Made by a program: the position numbers and the translations under genes | The notes under the pieces: model-generated | What the model was told of the DNA's origin: nothing | Seen by the model: only the letters and a program-made list of their open reading frames with translations | The model's database searches: none | Part shown: one piece after another, positions 1 to 8,834 of the stretch | How the letters are laid out: every line of letters begins with the position of its first letter | How positions within the stretch are numbered: position 1 is the stretch's first letter | DNA from: Ferruginibacter sp. | GTDB lineage: Bacteria > Bacteroidota > Bacteroidia > Chitinophagales > Chitinophagaceae | Assembly: GCA_017988335.1 (NCBI GenBank) | Contig: JAGNRZ010000009.1 | Span: 1 to 35,707 of the forward strand | Length of the DNA: 35,707 nt | Reading direction: 5' to 3'

Positions 1-1
1 G

Positions 2-1534
2 TTTGGCGTTGCAGTACTAAATGGTATTGTATTAATTGCAGAATTTAATCGATTAAAAAATAACGGAATGAAAAATTTATATCTAATTGTTTTAACAGGA
101 ACAAAATTACGTTTACGTCCAGTTTTAATGACGGCCTTTGTAGCCTCATTAGGTTTTTTACCAATGGCAATAAGCAATGGTGCAGGTGCCGAAGTACAAC
201 GACCATTAGCAACTGTGGTAATTGGAGGCTTGTTGGTAGCTACATTTTTAACTTTATATGTTTTACCACTTTTGTATATTTTATTTGAAAAAGGTGTTAG
301 AATAAGTGCCATTACAACTAGAAAATTAGCTATTGTATCATCGCTTTTCCTATTAGTATTAAATGGTTTTGCACAGCAAAAAATAAGCCTAGATAGTGCT
401 ATTAAAATTGCTATGCAAAACAACAATCAAATAAAAAACGAACAGTTAAAATCGGCTTATGCAAAAGCATTAATAAAAACCGCAACAGAAATTCCTAAAA
501 CAAATGTAGTAGCGGAGTATGGGCAAATAAATAGTGCATATAGCGATACTAAATTTGGTATTGCACAAAGCATTGCTTTTCCAACAGTGTATAAAATGCA
601 AAAGAAACTTGTGACAGAAGAGTATAATGCAGCACTATTAGGCATTACATTAAAAGAGCATGAAATAAAAAAAGCAGTTACCCAAGTTTTTTACAATGTT
701 GTTTATTTAAAAGAAAAGAAAAAACTATTACTACTTGCAGATACTTTGTATAATAATTTTTATACAAAAGCTAACCTTCGTTTGCAAAAGGGCGAAAGTA
801 ATATTTTAGAAAAAACAACTGCAGAAACTCAAAGAGCAAATATTGTGTTGCAACTAAGGCAAGTACAACAAGCAATAGAAACTACCATTTTAGAATTGCA
901 ATTATTGTTAAATACCACACAAATATTTGAGCCAGTAGTAGCTAATTACAAAATGCTAAATGTTGTACTTGCAGATACTACTAGTATTGCAAACAATCCA
1001 TTGCTTAAAATTATACAACAGCAAAAAGCAATAGCTCAAGCTCAAACAAGTGTAGAGAAATCAAAACTGTTGCCTGACTTTTCATTGGGTTATTTTAATA
1101 ATAGTTTTAAAGGTACTGGTGCAGATAATAAGTTATATACAGGCAGTAAACGTTTTAATTCTGTACAGCTTGGTATTGGCATACCCATATTTGCTAAAGC
1201 ACAAAAAGCAAGGCTTGCAGCAGCAAAATTACAAGAGGGTATTTTGCAAAGCCAATATCAATCCAATTTGATAAATCTTCAAAATCAATACAAACAAATT
1301 TTTACTACTTATCAAAACAATGTCGAAGCTGTAAAATATTTTGAAGAATCGGGGCTTAAAAATGCTAGTTTAATTACACAAACTGCAAACAAGCAATTTA
1401 TAAATGGCGAAATTAATTATTTAGATTTTGTAATGCTTACCAATCAAGCAATAGCCATTCAAAGTAATTATATTGAAGCGGTTAATGCTTTAAATGAAAG
1501 CATTATTGCCATTAATTTTATCACATCAAAATAA
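2..1534 (+). CDS. CusA/CzcA-type RND metal efflux pump fused to a TolC-like domain (5' end outside window)
   Basis: The reading frame is open from base 2, so the gene begins upstream of the window; 510 residues are visible. The first residues (GVAVLNGIVLI, then RPVLMTAFVASLGFLPMAIS) are the last transmembrane part of an HME-RND pump, and visible residues 68-97 form its final membrane helix. A further hydrophobic stretch at visible residues 108-126, ending in NGFAQQ, looks like a former signal peptide. From about residue 127 to the end the protein is a TolC-type outer-membrane efflux domain rich in long helices. Pumps of this family export Cu, Ag, Zn, Co or Cd with proton antiport; the metal cannot be read from this part. 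CusA-TolC fusions of about 1,450 residues are known in Bacteroidota. The adaptor gene follows after 8 bases, indicating one operon. Confidence 0.9.
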   Translation, partial: FGVAVLNGIVLIAEFNRLKNNGMKNLYLIVLTGTKLRLRPVLMTAFVASLGFLPMAISNGAGAEVQRPLATVVIGGLLVATFLTLYVLPLLYILFEKGVRISAITTRKLAIVSSLFLLVLNGFAQQKISLDSAIKIAMQNNNQIKNEQLKSAYAKALIKTATEIPKTNVVAEYGQINSAYSDTKFGIAQSIAFPTVYKMQKKLVTEEYNAALLGITLKEHEIKKAVTQVFYNVVYLKEKKKLLLLADTLYNNFYTKANLRLQKGESNILEKTTAETQRANIVLQLRQVQQAIETTILELQLLLNTTQIFEPVVANYKMLNVVLADTTSIANNPLLKIIQQQKAIAQAQTSVEKSKLLPDFSLGYFNNSFKGTGADNKLYTGSKRFNSVQLGIGIPIFAKAQKARLAAAKLQEGILQSQYQSNLINLQNQYKQIFTTYQNNVEAVKYFEESGLKNASLITQTANKQFINGEINYLDFVMLTNQAIAIQSNYIEAVNALNESIIAINFITSK

Positions 1535-1542
1535 TTTTAACG

Positions 1543-2670
1543 ATGAAATATATCATAGCAATACTCATAATATCATTAATGCTATTTGCTTGTAAAAGCA
1601 AAACAACATCAATTGAAAAAACAGCAACTATAACAAACGAAAATGTAGTTACACTTACAGATGCTCAATTTAAAAATGCAAATATTGAAACCACTATTTT
1701 GGAAGAAAAAAATATTGCAACCATTTTAAAATTAAATGGAAAGATAGATGTGCCACCACAAAATTTGGTTTCGGTAAGTGTACCGTTAGGCGGATATTTA
1801 CGCAATACCAAATTATTGCCTGGTATGCATATTAGTAAAGGTGAAGTAATAGCTGTAATGGAAGACCAACAATACATTCAGTTACAACAAGACTATTTAT
1901 CGGCAAAGTCGAAATTACATTTTGCCGAGTTAGAATATAAGCGTCAAAAAGAACTGAACCAAAGCCAAGCCAGTAGCGATAAAATAACACAACAAGCATT
2001 GGCAGAAGTAAATATTCAACGCATTACAATGAATGCCACTGCGGAAAAACTAAGGTTGATTAATAAAAACCCAGCAAGCGTTACAGTAAACAATATTTCT
2101 AAAACAACAAATGTTTACAGTAGTATAAATGGTTATGTAAGTAAAGTAAATGTAAATATTGGTAAATACATTACACCAGCCGATGTTATGTTTGAACTAA
2201 TAAACCCAGCAGATATTCATTTAAACGTAAAAGTATTTGAAAAAGATATTGCCAAGCTTTCAATTGGACAAAAAGTAATAGCTTATGATAATGCACATCC
2301 AGATAAAAAATATAATTGCGAAATAATTTTAATTAGCAAAGACATAACGCCTGAAGGTACAGCAGATGTTCATTGCCATTTTGAAAATTATAACCAAACT
2401 ATTTTGCCTGGCATGTATATGAATGCAGAGGTGCAAGTTGCAACAAGTGCATCTAATACGCTACCTGAAGAAAGTATTGTAACTTTCGAGGGCAAAGAAT
2501 TTGTTTTTGCAGAAACAAAAAAGCACCAATTTGAAATAATAGAAGTAACTACTGGCACAAAAGAAAATGGCTTTGTTAGTATTACTATTACTGAAGCTTT
2601 AAAAAACAAAACCATTGTAACAAAAGGAGCTTATACACTTTTAATGAAAATGAAAAATAAAGAAGAATAA
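1543..2670 (+). CDS. CusB/HlyD-type periplasmic adaptor lipoprotein of RND metal efflux system
   Basis: A 375-residue membrane-fusion protein. It starts with a lipoprotein signal ending in LMLFAC, with the lipidated Cys at residue 17, so it is probably anchored in the inner membrane facing the periplasm. Then come a barrel-sandwich/lipoyl half (residues about 75-110, around SVPLGGYLRNTKLLPGMHISKGE), an alpha-hairpin (about 115-165), the second lipoyl half (VYSSINGYVSKVNVNIGKYI) and beta-barrel and membrane-proximal domains (ILPGMYMNAEVQV). It links the inner-membrane pump to the outer-membrane channel. It lies 8 bases after the pump-TolC fusion gene and 41 bases before the VIT-family gene, so the three are probably co-transcribed. 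Family assignment is firm; metal specificity is not visible. Confidence 0.9.
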   Translation: MKYIIAILIISLMLFACKSKTTSIEKTATITNENVVTLTDAQFKNANIETTILEEKNIATILKLNGKIDVPPQNLVSVSVPLGGYLRNTKLLPGMHISKGEVIAVMEDQQYIQLQQDYLSAKSKLHFAELEYKRQKELNQSQASSDKITQQALAEVNIQRITMNATAEKLRLINKNPASVTVNNISKTTNVYSSINGYVSKVNVNIGKYITPADVMFELINPADIHLNVKVFEKDIAKLSIGQKVIAYDNAHPDKKYNCEIILISKDITPEGTADVHCHFENYNQTILPGMYMNAEVQVATSASNTLPEESIVTFEGKEFVFAETKKHQFEIIEVTTGTKENGFVSITITEALKNKTIVTKGAYTLLMKMKNKEE

Positions 2671-2711
2671 AAAATAGATAACAATAAAATACAAACCAAA
2701 GAAATATAACA

Positions 2712-3413
2712 ATGATTACAATTGAAAATTATTTAGACAACCATTACATACATAGAAGTAACTGGTTAAGGGCTGCGGTTTTAGGTGCAAATGATGGAAT
2801 AATTTCTATATCTAGTCTTGCCATAGGTGTTGCTGCTGCAAGCTCAACAAGAGAACCTATTATTTTGGCAACAGTTGCTGGTCTTGTTGCAGGTGCTTTA
2901 TCAATGGCAGCAGGTGAGTATGTTTCGGTAAGTTCACAAACCGATACAGAAAAAGCTGATATAGAAAGAGAGATTATAGAACTTAAAGAAATGCCAGAAG
3001 AAGAATTAAATATTTTGGCTCAAATTTATGAGAAACGTGGCTTGAAAAAAGAAACTGCAATGCAAGTGGCGATTGAGTTGACCGAAAAAGATGCTTTAGG
3101 AGCTCATATTAGAGATGAATTAGGAATTAATGAAATTAGTCAGGCAAATCCTATACAAGCTGCATTAGCATCTGGAGCAGCCTTTACAGTTGGTGGTGTT
3201 TTGCCTCTTTTGGTAATTCTGTTTGCTCCCATAAAAACGATGGAATATTGGCTTTATGGATCAACCATAGTTTTTTTAATAATTCTGGGTACCATGGCAG
3301 CAAAAACAGGCGGCTCAAATATTTCAAAAGCAATTTTACGAATAACCATCTGGGGTACAATTGCAATGGGCTTATCGGCATTAGTGGGTTATATTTTTGG
3401 TGTTAGAGTGTAG
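2712..3413 (+). CDS. VIT1/CCC1-family divalent metal (Fe/Mn) transporter
   Basis: 233 residues, a usual length for bacterial VIT-family proteins. The N-terminal helix carries the family signature (WLRAAVLGANDGIISISSLA), followed by GLVAGALSMAAGEYVSVSSQ. A central charged segment (about residues 77-135, rich in Glu and Lys, with EKADIEREIIELKEMPEEE) corresponds to the cytoplasmic metal-binding helical region between helices 2 and 3. Three hydrophobic segments complete the C-terminal half (AALASGAAFTVGGVLPLLVI, LYGSTIVFLIILGTM, IWGTIAMGLSALVGYIF). Eukaryotic relatives move Fe2+ or Mn2+ out of the cytosol into vacuoles; in bacteria the likely role is metal export or detoxification. Position as the last gene before a strong terminator (3452-3485) ties it to the RND metal efflux operon. 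Confidence 0.88.
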   Translation: MITIENYLDNHYIHRSNWLRAAVLGANDGIISISSLAIGVAAASSTREPIILATVAGLVAGALSMAAGEYVSVSSQTDTEKADIEREIIELKEMPEEELNILAQIYEKRGLKKETAMQVAIELTEKDALGAHIRDELGINEISQANPIQAALASGAAFTVGGVLPLLVILFAPIKTMEYWLYGSTIVFLIILGTMAAKTGGSNISKAILRITIWGTIAMGLSALVGYIFGVRV

Positions 3414-3451
3414 TTGAATGATATTCGTAAGTCATTTTTTAACATAGCTTT

Positions 3452-3485
3452 AAAAGCCAATTTGCGAAAGCAGGTTGGCTTTTTG
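3452..3485 (+). terminator. Rho-independent terminator with GAAA tetraloop (copy 1)
   Basis: A 12-bp stem (3454-3465 pairing with 3470-3481) closes a GAAA loop at 3466-3469 and runs into a T-tract; AA/TT pairs extend the base. It ends the CusA-CusB-VIT unit. A near-identical hairpin ends the next unit at 6520-6551. Confidence 0.85.
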
Positions 3486-3518
3486 GATTACAAAAATTAT
3501 TTAATATAACTAATCCAA

Positions 3519-3526
3519 TATATTTG
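3519..3526 (+). promoter_or_regulatory. Bacteroidota -7 promoter element (TATATTTG) before the DUF6660 gene
   Basis: The element fits TAnnTTTG exactly, but no TTTG was found at the usual distance upstream. It ends only 4 bases before the GTG start at 3531, so a transcript from it would have almost no leader. It lies between the copy-1 terminator and the receptor operon, the expected place for a promoter. Confidence 0.45.
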
Positions 3527-3530
3527 CAGT

Positions 3531-3863
3531 GTGAAGTTTTTTACAATCATATACGCCTTATACATTTTAGTACTTCCACTTTTCCCTTGTGGTGATAAGG
3601 AAGAATGTGTTGATGAAAAAACTGAAACTTCAATAACAAAAAAAAATAACACGGAGCAACAAAATCATGAGCATGAAGATGAAAACTGCTCACCATTTTG
3701 TACTTGTATGTGTTGTGGGCAAGTAATTACCAATTTATTTTACCCTATAAGTAGTGATATTAGTAAAAAATATTTCATCTCAAAAAATATATCTTCTTAC
3801 AATAATACTATTCTTCTTTCCTCTTATTTAGATAGAATTTGGCAGCCGCCTAAATTTAGTTAG
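3531..3863 (+). CDS. DUF6660-like small Cys/His-rich envelope protein
   Basis: 110 residues, GTG start. The N-terminus is hydrophobic (IIYALYILVLPLFPC), consistent with a signal or membrane anchor. The middle is acidic, ending in a metal-binding-like cluster (HEHEDENCSPFCTCMCCGQ) with five cysteines and two histidines in under 20 residues. The C-terminus is short and polar (WQPPKFS). It resembles DUF6660 proteins that sit upstream of TonB-dependent receptors in Bacteroidota metal loci; this assignment is from memory of the family. The next gene, a TonB-dependent receptor, starts 40 bases downstream, so they are likely one operon. A metal-binding or sensing role is inferred from composition and neighbours only. 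No ATG in the same frame precedes the GTG, because an in-frame stop lies just upstream. Confidence 0.6.
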   Translation: MKFFTIIYALYILVLPLFPCGDKEECVDEKTETSITKKNNTEQQNHEHEDENCSPFCTCMCCGQVITNLFYPISSDISKKYFISKNISSYNNTILLSSYLDRIWQPPKFS

Positions 3864-3903
3864 AAATAAATTTCAATTATTTTTTAACTAAACAATTTCA
3901 GTA

Positions 3904-6096
3904 ATGTATAAATTATGTATGTTGCTTTGTGTACTATTTATTTATTCTAGTGTCAAAGCACAAAATAATATTTTGGTGGTAGTTAAAGATGCTGCTACAA
4001 AACAACCAATTAATGGAGCCAATGTAGTAATCCCAAATTCTACTTTCCAAAAATCAACAAATGCAAATGGAGTGGTATTTTTTTCATCTGTTTCTAATGG
4101 AAAACAAATACTGCAAGTAACTTTTGTAGGGTATCAAACTTATAGTGATACTTTAACTCTACCAACAAATAATGCAGATAGTTTTTTTGTGTATTTAACA
4201 ATTGAGGAGGAAGAAGAGGAAGAAGTAATTGTGCAAAGCACTCGTACTAGCCGTACAATAAAAAATACTCCTACCAGAGTAGAAACTATTGATGGCGAAG
4301 AGTTAGATGAAAAAAATAATATGCGTCCTGCAAATGTAAGCATGCTATTGCATGAAAGTACAGGACTGCAAGTACAGCAAACTAGTGCTACCACAGGCAA
4401 TGCCAATATAAGGGTGCAAGGCTTGGATGGGCGTTATACTCAATTATTAAAAGACGGCTATCCCAACTTTGGAAATTTTGCAAGTGGATTAAGTGTATTA
4501 GAAATTCCTCCATTAGATTTAAAGCAAGTTGAAATTATTAAAGGCCCTGCATCTACCTTGTATGGCGGTGGAGCAATATCTGGTGTTGTAAACTTTGTAA
4601 GTAAAACGCCAAAAGAAAAATTTCAAGGTGATGTGATTATTAATCAATCTAATATTGGGCAAATCAATATTGGTGCTTTTATTGCTCATCGTAAAAATAA
4701 AATTGGATACAGTCTTTTAGCGGCAGCCAATTTTTCCAAAGTATATGATGTAGACAGAGATGGCTTTACCGAAATACCTAAAAGTAACAACTTTACATTT
4801 CATCCCAAACTGTTTTTCTACATAAAAGAAAATGCAAGTTTAATGATTGGAAATAGTTTTACAAAAGGAAAAAACGAAGGAGGTGATGTAAAAGTAATTA
4901 AAGGTAATGCAGGTATTAATAATGTGTATTTCGAAAATAATAAAACCACTCGTAATACAACTACTGCCGAGTTTGATACAAAATTTAAAAACAATAGCTC
5001 TTTAAAAATAAAACAAAGTGTAAGTTTATTTGAAAGAAAAATAGAAGTGCCTTCTTTTGTATTTAGCGGATTAAATACTAATGTATTTTCCGAAGTAAGT
5101 TATTCTTTTGTAAAAAAGAGTCATAACCTAATTGCTGGGTTAAATACTGTATTTGATAAGTTTAAGCAAAGGGAAAATAGCGTTTCAATAAACCAAAGTG
5201 CTCAATCATTTACAACTGGGCTTTATATTCAAGATACATGGGACGCATCTGAAAAAATTAAAGTAGAAGGTGGCTTACGTATCGACAACGCTAATTATAA
5301 AAATGTAAATTTTTCAAAAAATCAATTATTTGTATTACCACGTTTTTCTGTTTTACTAAAACTATCCGAAAGTGTTACCTCAAGAGTAGGGGCTGGGCTG
5401 GGTTATAAGTTGCCTACCATTTTTACAGAGCAAACAGAAGCATTGCAATATAAAAATGTAAGAGCGTTAAATAATGTAAAAGCTGAGCAAAGTATTGGAG
5501 GTACAGCCGATGTAAATTTTAGAACCACTATTACAAACGATTTTAATTTTAGTGCTAATCAATTATTTTTTATTACACAAATAAATACGCCATTAGTATT
5601 AGGGTTTGATAATTTTAGTAATCAATACTTTTTTAGCAATCAAAATAAACCAGTTATTACATCAGGCTTTGAAACCAATTTAAAGTTTATATATAAAGAA
5701 GATTTAAAATTGTTTGTTGGCTATACATTTACTAATGCTAAAGCCAAATACATAACAGGTAATCAGTATTTAACTTTATTGCCAAAGCATAAATTAAACC
5801 TAACTATGATGTATGAAAAAGAAGATAATTTTAAGCTAGGGTTAGAAGGCTATTTAACAGACAGGCAATTTTTAACTACAGGTAGCAAAACACCATCTTT
5901 TTGGGAGTTTGGTTTTATGGCACAAAAAACATTCGGCAAATTTTCATTCTATGTAAATTTTGAAAATTTTACCGACCAACGTCAAAGTAAATATAAAGGT
6001 GTAGCTAACCCACCTACTAACAACCCAACCTTTGATGAAATTTGGAACCACACCGAAGGTTTTGTTTGGAATGGAGGAATAAAAATAAAATTGTAA
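3904..6096 (+). CDS. TonB-dependent outer-membrane receptor, probably metal or metallophore related
   Basis: 730 residues. Signal peptide 1-19 (ends SSVKAQ); carboxypeptidase-regulatory-like beta-sandwich about 22-100 (VKDAATKQPINGANVVIP ... VTFVGYQTYSDTL); a run of seven Glu at 101-107 leading into VIVQSTRTSRTI; plug domain about 115-235 (NIRVQGLDGRYTQLLKDG, EIIKGPASTLYGGGAISGVV); then a beta-barrel to the C-terminus (GGIKIKL). Such receptors import ligands using energy from TonB-ExbBD. The length is typical for single-chain siderophore or metal receptors and short for SusC polysaccharide receptors, and no SusD gene is present. It lies between DUF6660 and DUF3703 genes and next to metal efflux genes, so a metal ligand is inferred; the ligand itself cannot be read. 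Confidence 0.88.
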   Translation: MYKLCMLLCVLFIYSSVKAQNNILVVVKDAATKQPINGANVVIPNSTFQKSTNANGVVFFSSVSNGKQILQVTFVGYQTYSDTLTLPTNNADSFFVYLTIEEEEEEEVIVQSTRTSRTIKNTPTRVETIDGEELDEKNNMRPANVSMLLHESTGLQVQQTSATTGNANIRVQGLDGRYTQLLKDGYPNFGNFASGLSVLEIPPLDLKQVEIIKGPASTLYGGGAISGVVNFVSKTPKEKFQGDVIINQSNIGQINIGAFIAHRKNKIGYSLLAAANFSKVYDVDRDGFTEIPKSNNFTFHPKLFFYIKENASLMIGNSFTKGKNEGGDVKVIKGNAGINNVYFENNKTTRNTTTAEFDTKFKNNSSLKIKQSVSLFERKIEVPSFVFSGLNTNVFSEVSYSFVKKSHNLIAGLNTVFDKFKQRENSVSINQSAQSFTTGLYIQDTWDASEKIKVEGGLRIDNANYKNVNFSKNQLFVLPRFSVLLKLSESVTSRVGAGLGYKLPTIFTEQTEALQYKNVRALNNVKAEQSIGGTADVNFRTTITNDFNFSANQLFFITQINTPLVLGFDNFSNQYFFSNQNKPVITSGFETNLKFIYKEDLKLFVGYTFTNAKAKYITGNQYLTLLPKHKLNLTMMYEKEDNFKLGLEGYLTDRQFLTTGSKTPSFWEFGFMAQKTFGKFSFYVNFENFTDQRQSKYKGVANPPTNNPTFDEIWNHTEGFVWNGGIKIKL

Positions 6097-6144
6097 ACTA
6101 TTTAATAGGGGTATTTAAGTATCCCTATTTTTAATTTTTATAAA

Positions 6145-6510
6145 ATGAAACTATATTTTAATATCCCTAAATCGCTTTACCCTTTTTATAAAGCCGAACT
6201 AGTTGAGGCAAAAAAAATATTGGCACAAGGAAAATTACAAGAATGTTGGCGACATTACGAAAGGGCTCATATTCTTGGGCAACGTTACCCTCTTCAACAC
6301 TCTTATGTACATTGGCAAATGCTTAAATTTGGTATTAAAATAAAAAGTACTAAAGAAGTATTGGGTCAAATTACTAGATTAATATTTGGAGGTGTAAAGT
6401 CTTTTGTAGGTACTGTGCCTGTTGGCAATACAGGCGGTGCAAACGTACCACCATTAAAACCAATGGAAATACCCAGTGACTTACAACAAATACTAAATCA
6501 AAATACATAA
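6145..6510 (+). CDS. DUF3703 family protein
   Basis: 121 residues, no signal peptide, probably cytoplasmic. The core is helical with the DUF3703 pattern of an amphipathic helix containing CWRHYERAHILGQRYPLQHS followed by HWQMLKFG. Conserved histidines and Arg/Glu in this segment are typical of the family, which is often found beside heavy-metal resistance genes; its biochemical function is unknown. The last about 40 residues are Gly/Pro-rich. It begins 48 bases after the receptor gene and is followed by the copy-2 GAAA terminator, closing this unit. The family name is a recognition from memory; the link to metals rests on neighbours. Confidence 0.75.
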   Translation: MKLYFNIPKSLYPFYKAELVEAKKILAQGKLQECWRHYERAHILGQRYPLQHSYVHWQMLKFGIKIKSTKEVLGQITRLIFGGVKSFVGTVPVGNTGGANVPPLKPMEIPSDLQQILNQNT

Positions 6511-6519
6511 AATAAGTTG

Positions 6520-6551
6520 AAGCCAATTTGCGAAAGTAGATTGGCTTTTTT
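6520..6551 (+). terminator. Rho-independent terminator with GAAA tetraloop (copy 2)
   Basis: A 12-bp stem (6520-6531 with 6536-6547) closes a GAAA loop and ends in six T. The sequence equals the 3452 copy except for two substitutions in the 3' arm, each of which keeps the pairing (G-C to G-U, and G-U to A-U). It ends the DUF6660-receptor-DUF3703 unit. Confidence 0.87.
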
Positions 6552-6633
6552 GTTGCCGTTTATATATTATTTATTCTACTCTATTTCTTAACCCAAAAAT
6601 TGCAATATATTTATTGTTTAAAACTAAACTGTA

Positions 6634-8676
6634 ATGAAACTTTTCACATCAATTTTAAGGCTAACCATTTTATGCACTGTTATATCTTGTAATAATGCAG
6701 GTAAAGATGCGGTAATCAATAATCGTTCCTCTTTTTTTGATACAAAAGGAATGGACAGTAGTGTGAAACCACAAGACGACTTTTTTAATTATGCTAACGG
6801 GGCTTGGATGAAAACTACAAAAATACCAGACGACCAAAGTGGATGGGGTAGTTTTTATACACTTTACGAGGATAATTTAAAAAACTTAAAAGGTTTGTTG
6901 GAAGATGCTAGTAAGAAATCGAACAGTACAGGTTCTGTTGAACAAAAATTGGCCGATTATTATGATAGTGGTATGGATACGGTTACTATTGAAAAACTAG
7001 GAGCAGCACCACTTAAACCTATGTTAGCAAGGATTGATGCTATTAAAGATTACAAAGAATTAATGCAATATGTTGCCGAAGCAAATGCAGTAGGCGATGA
7101 TGATGGTTTGCTATCTTTATACGTAGGTGCAGATGAAAAAAATAGTACTACAAACATTATTAATTTTAGCCAAACAGGCTTAACGCTACCAGAAAAAGAT
7201 TATTATACTAAGCAAGATAGTGCCACTAAAGCAGCAAGAGCAGCATTTGTAAAATACGTATCTACCATGTTTGCTTTAACGGGTAGCGATGCAGCTACTG
7301 CCGATAAAAACGCAGATGAAGTTTTAGGGTTAGAAACAGAAATAGCAAAGTCTCACAAATCGCCAATTGAATTAAGAGATCCTCAAAAAAACTACAATAA
7401 AATGAGTGTAGCCGATTTTGATAAGCAATGCCCCAATATAAACTGGCCACAAATATTTACAAAAATGAATGTTAAGGTTGATAGTATAAATGTTGGTCAG
7501 CTTGGCTATTATACTTCCCTAAATAAACTACTAGCTACAACGCCTATTGACGTATTAAAGGCAAAAGTAAAATTCGCCTACATCAGCAGTCATGCTTCTC
7601 TTTTAAGCAAAGCGTTTGCAGATGCAAAATTTAATTTTAATAAAACTTTTAGTGGGCAAAATAAAGATAGCGAACGTTGGAAAAAAATAGTAAATAGGGT
7701 AGATGGAGGTTTAGGCGAATTGCTAGGTCAACTTTATGTAAAAAAATATTTTACAGAAGAGGCTAAAAAGCGAATGGACGAATTAGTTAACAACCTGCAA
7801 AAGGCATTTGAAATTCGTATTAACAAATTAGATTGGATGAGTGATTCTACAAAGCAACGAGCCATTGTTAAATTAAACACCTTCCTTAAAAAAATTGGTT
7901 ATCCAACCAAATGGAAAAATTATGATGACGTAACAATTATCAAATCCGATTTCTTTGCCAATGCCAAAAGTGTACAAAAGCATAATCAAAAAGAAAGCTT
8001 AGGTAAAGTAGGCAAACCAGTAGATAAAACTGAGTGGGGAATGTCGCCACCAACAGTAAATGCATATTACAACGCTACATTCAACGAAATCGTTTTTCCA
8101 GCAGGTATTTTACAATTTCCTTTTTTTGATGCAAATGCAGATGATGCTATTAACTATGGTGGTATAGGCATGGTAATTGGTCACGAAATGACACATGGTT
8201 TTGATGACCAAGGCAGCCAATACGATGAAAATGGCAATATGGTGAATTGGTGGGGTAAGCAAGATGCTGAAAAGTTTAAAGCAAAAACCAGCGGTGTAGT
8301 AAATCAATACAATGCGTTTACTGTGCTTGATGGTTTACATGTAAAAGGCGAACTTACCCTCGGCGAAAACCTTGCTGATATTGGTGGTTTAGCTATTGCT
8401 TATGATGCCTTTAAAATGACAAAACAAGGGAAAGACACTACAAAAATAGATGGCTTTACGCCTGACCAACGTTTCTTTTTAGGATTTGCACAGGTATGGC
8501 GTTTAAAGGATAAGGATGAAAGTATGAGAGTAAGAATAAACGTAGACCCACACTCCCCGGAAATTTTTAGGGTAAATGGTCCTACCTCTAATTTTGACCC
8601 CTTTTATTCAGCATTTAACGTAAAAGAAGGCGATAAAATGTATATAAAGCCAGAACAAAGAGCTAGAATTTGGTAA
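6634..8676 (+). CDS. M13 family zinc metallopeptidase (PepO/neprilysin-like) lipoprotein
   Basis: 680 residues. The signal ends in TVISC, with the lipidated Cys at residue 19, so the enzyme is a cell-envelope lipoprotein. The N-terminal M13 domain begins around residue 41 (DSSVKPQDDFFNYANGAWMK). The zinc site is HEMTH at 517-521, the third ligand lies in ENLAD at 578-582, and the substrate-binding motif VNAYYN is near 475. The chain ends in ARIW, close to the usual C-x-x-W end of M13 enzymes but with Ala in place of Cys. These enzymes cut oligopeptides. The gene is a single unit between two terminators (6520-6551 and 8695-8730), so it is probably monocistronic. Confidence 0.95.
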   Translation: MKLFTSILRLTILCTVISCNNAGKDAVINNRSSFFDTKGMDSSVKPQDDFFNYANGAWMKTTKIPDDQSGWGSFYTLYEDNLKNLKGLLEDASKKSNSTGSVEQKLADYYDSGMDTVTIEKLGAAPLKPMLARIDAIKDYKELMQYVAEANAVGDDDGLLSLYVGADEKNSTTNIINFSQTGLTLPEKDYYTKQDSATKAARAAFVKYVSTMFALTGSDAATADKNADEVLGLETEIAKSHKSPIELRDPQKNYNKMSVADFDKQCPNINWPQIFTKMNVKVDSINVGQLGYYTSLNKLLATTPIDVLKAKVKFAYISSHASLLSKAFADAKFNFNKTFSGQNKDSERWKKIVNRVDGGLGELLGQLYVKKYFTEEAKKRMDELVNNLQKAFEIRINKLDWMSDSTKQRAIVKLNTFLKKIGYPTKWKNYDDVTIIKSDFFANAKSVQKHNQKESLGKVGKPVDKTEWGMSPPTVNAYYNATFNEIVFPAGILQFPFFDANADDAINYGGIGMVIGHEMTHGFDDQGSQYDENGNMVNWWGKQDAEKFKAKTSGVVNQYNAFTVLDGLHVKGELTLGENLADIGGLAIAYDAFKMTKQGKDTTKIDGFTPDQRFFLGFAQVWRLKDKDESMRVRINVDPHSPEIFRVNGPTSNFDPFYSAFNVKEGDKMYIKPEQRARIW

Positions 8677-8694
8677 GAAGCTTCTTGATCTTTT

Positions 8695-8730
8695 AAAACA
8701 AGGGAATAGTAGCTAATATTCCCTTGTTTT
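8695..8730 (+). terminator. Rho-independent terminator after the M13 peptidase gene
   Basis: A perfect 14-bp stem (8695-8708 with 8717-8730) closes an 8-base loop. The arms start with AAAA and end with TTTT, so it may work in both directions. It separates the peptidase from rpoB. Confidence 0.85.
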
Positions 8731-8826
8731 ATTATAGAAAAATATAATTTGTTTGCTATGTCTACAAAAACCTTTCCAAAAAGCTAAAATTGTGAAAAAA
8801 CTACCTCAAAATTTAAAAAAAATCCC

Positions 8827-8834
8827 TACCTTTG
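8827..8834 (+). promoter_or_regulatory. -7 promoter element (TACCTTTG) upstream of rpoB
   Basis: Exact match to TAnnTTTG, 90 bases before the rpoB start and just after a strong terminator. No TTTG is at the consensus distance upstream. The inferred leader of about 80 bases contains a 7-base direct repeat (ACTGTAA twice, at 8866-8882) of unknown meaning. Confidence 0.5.
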
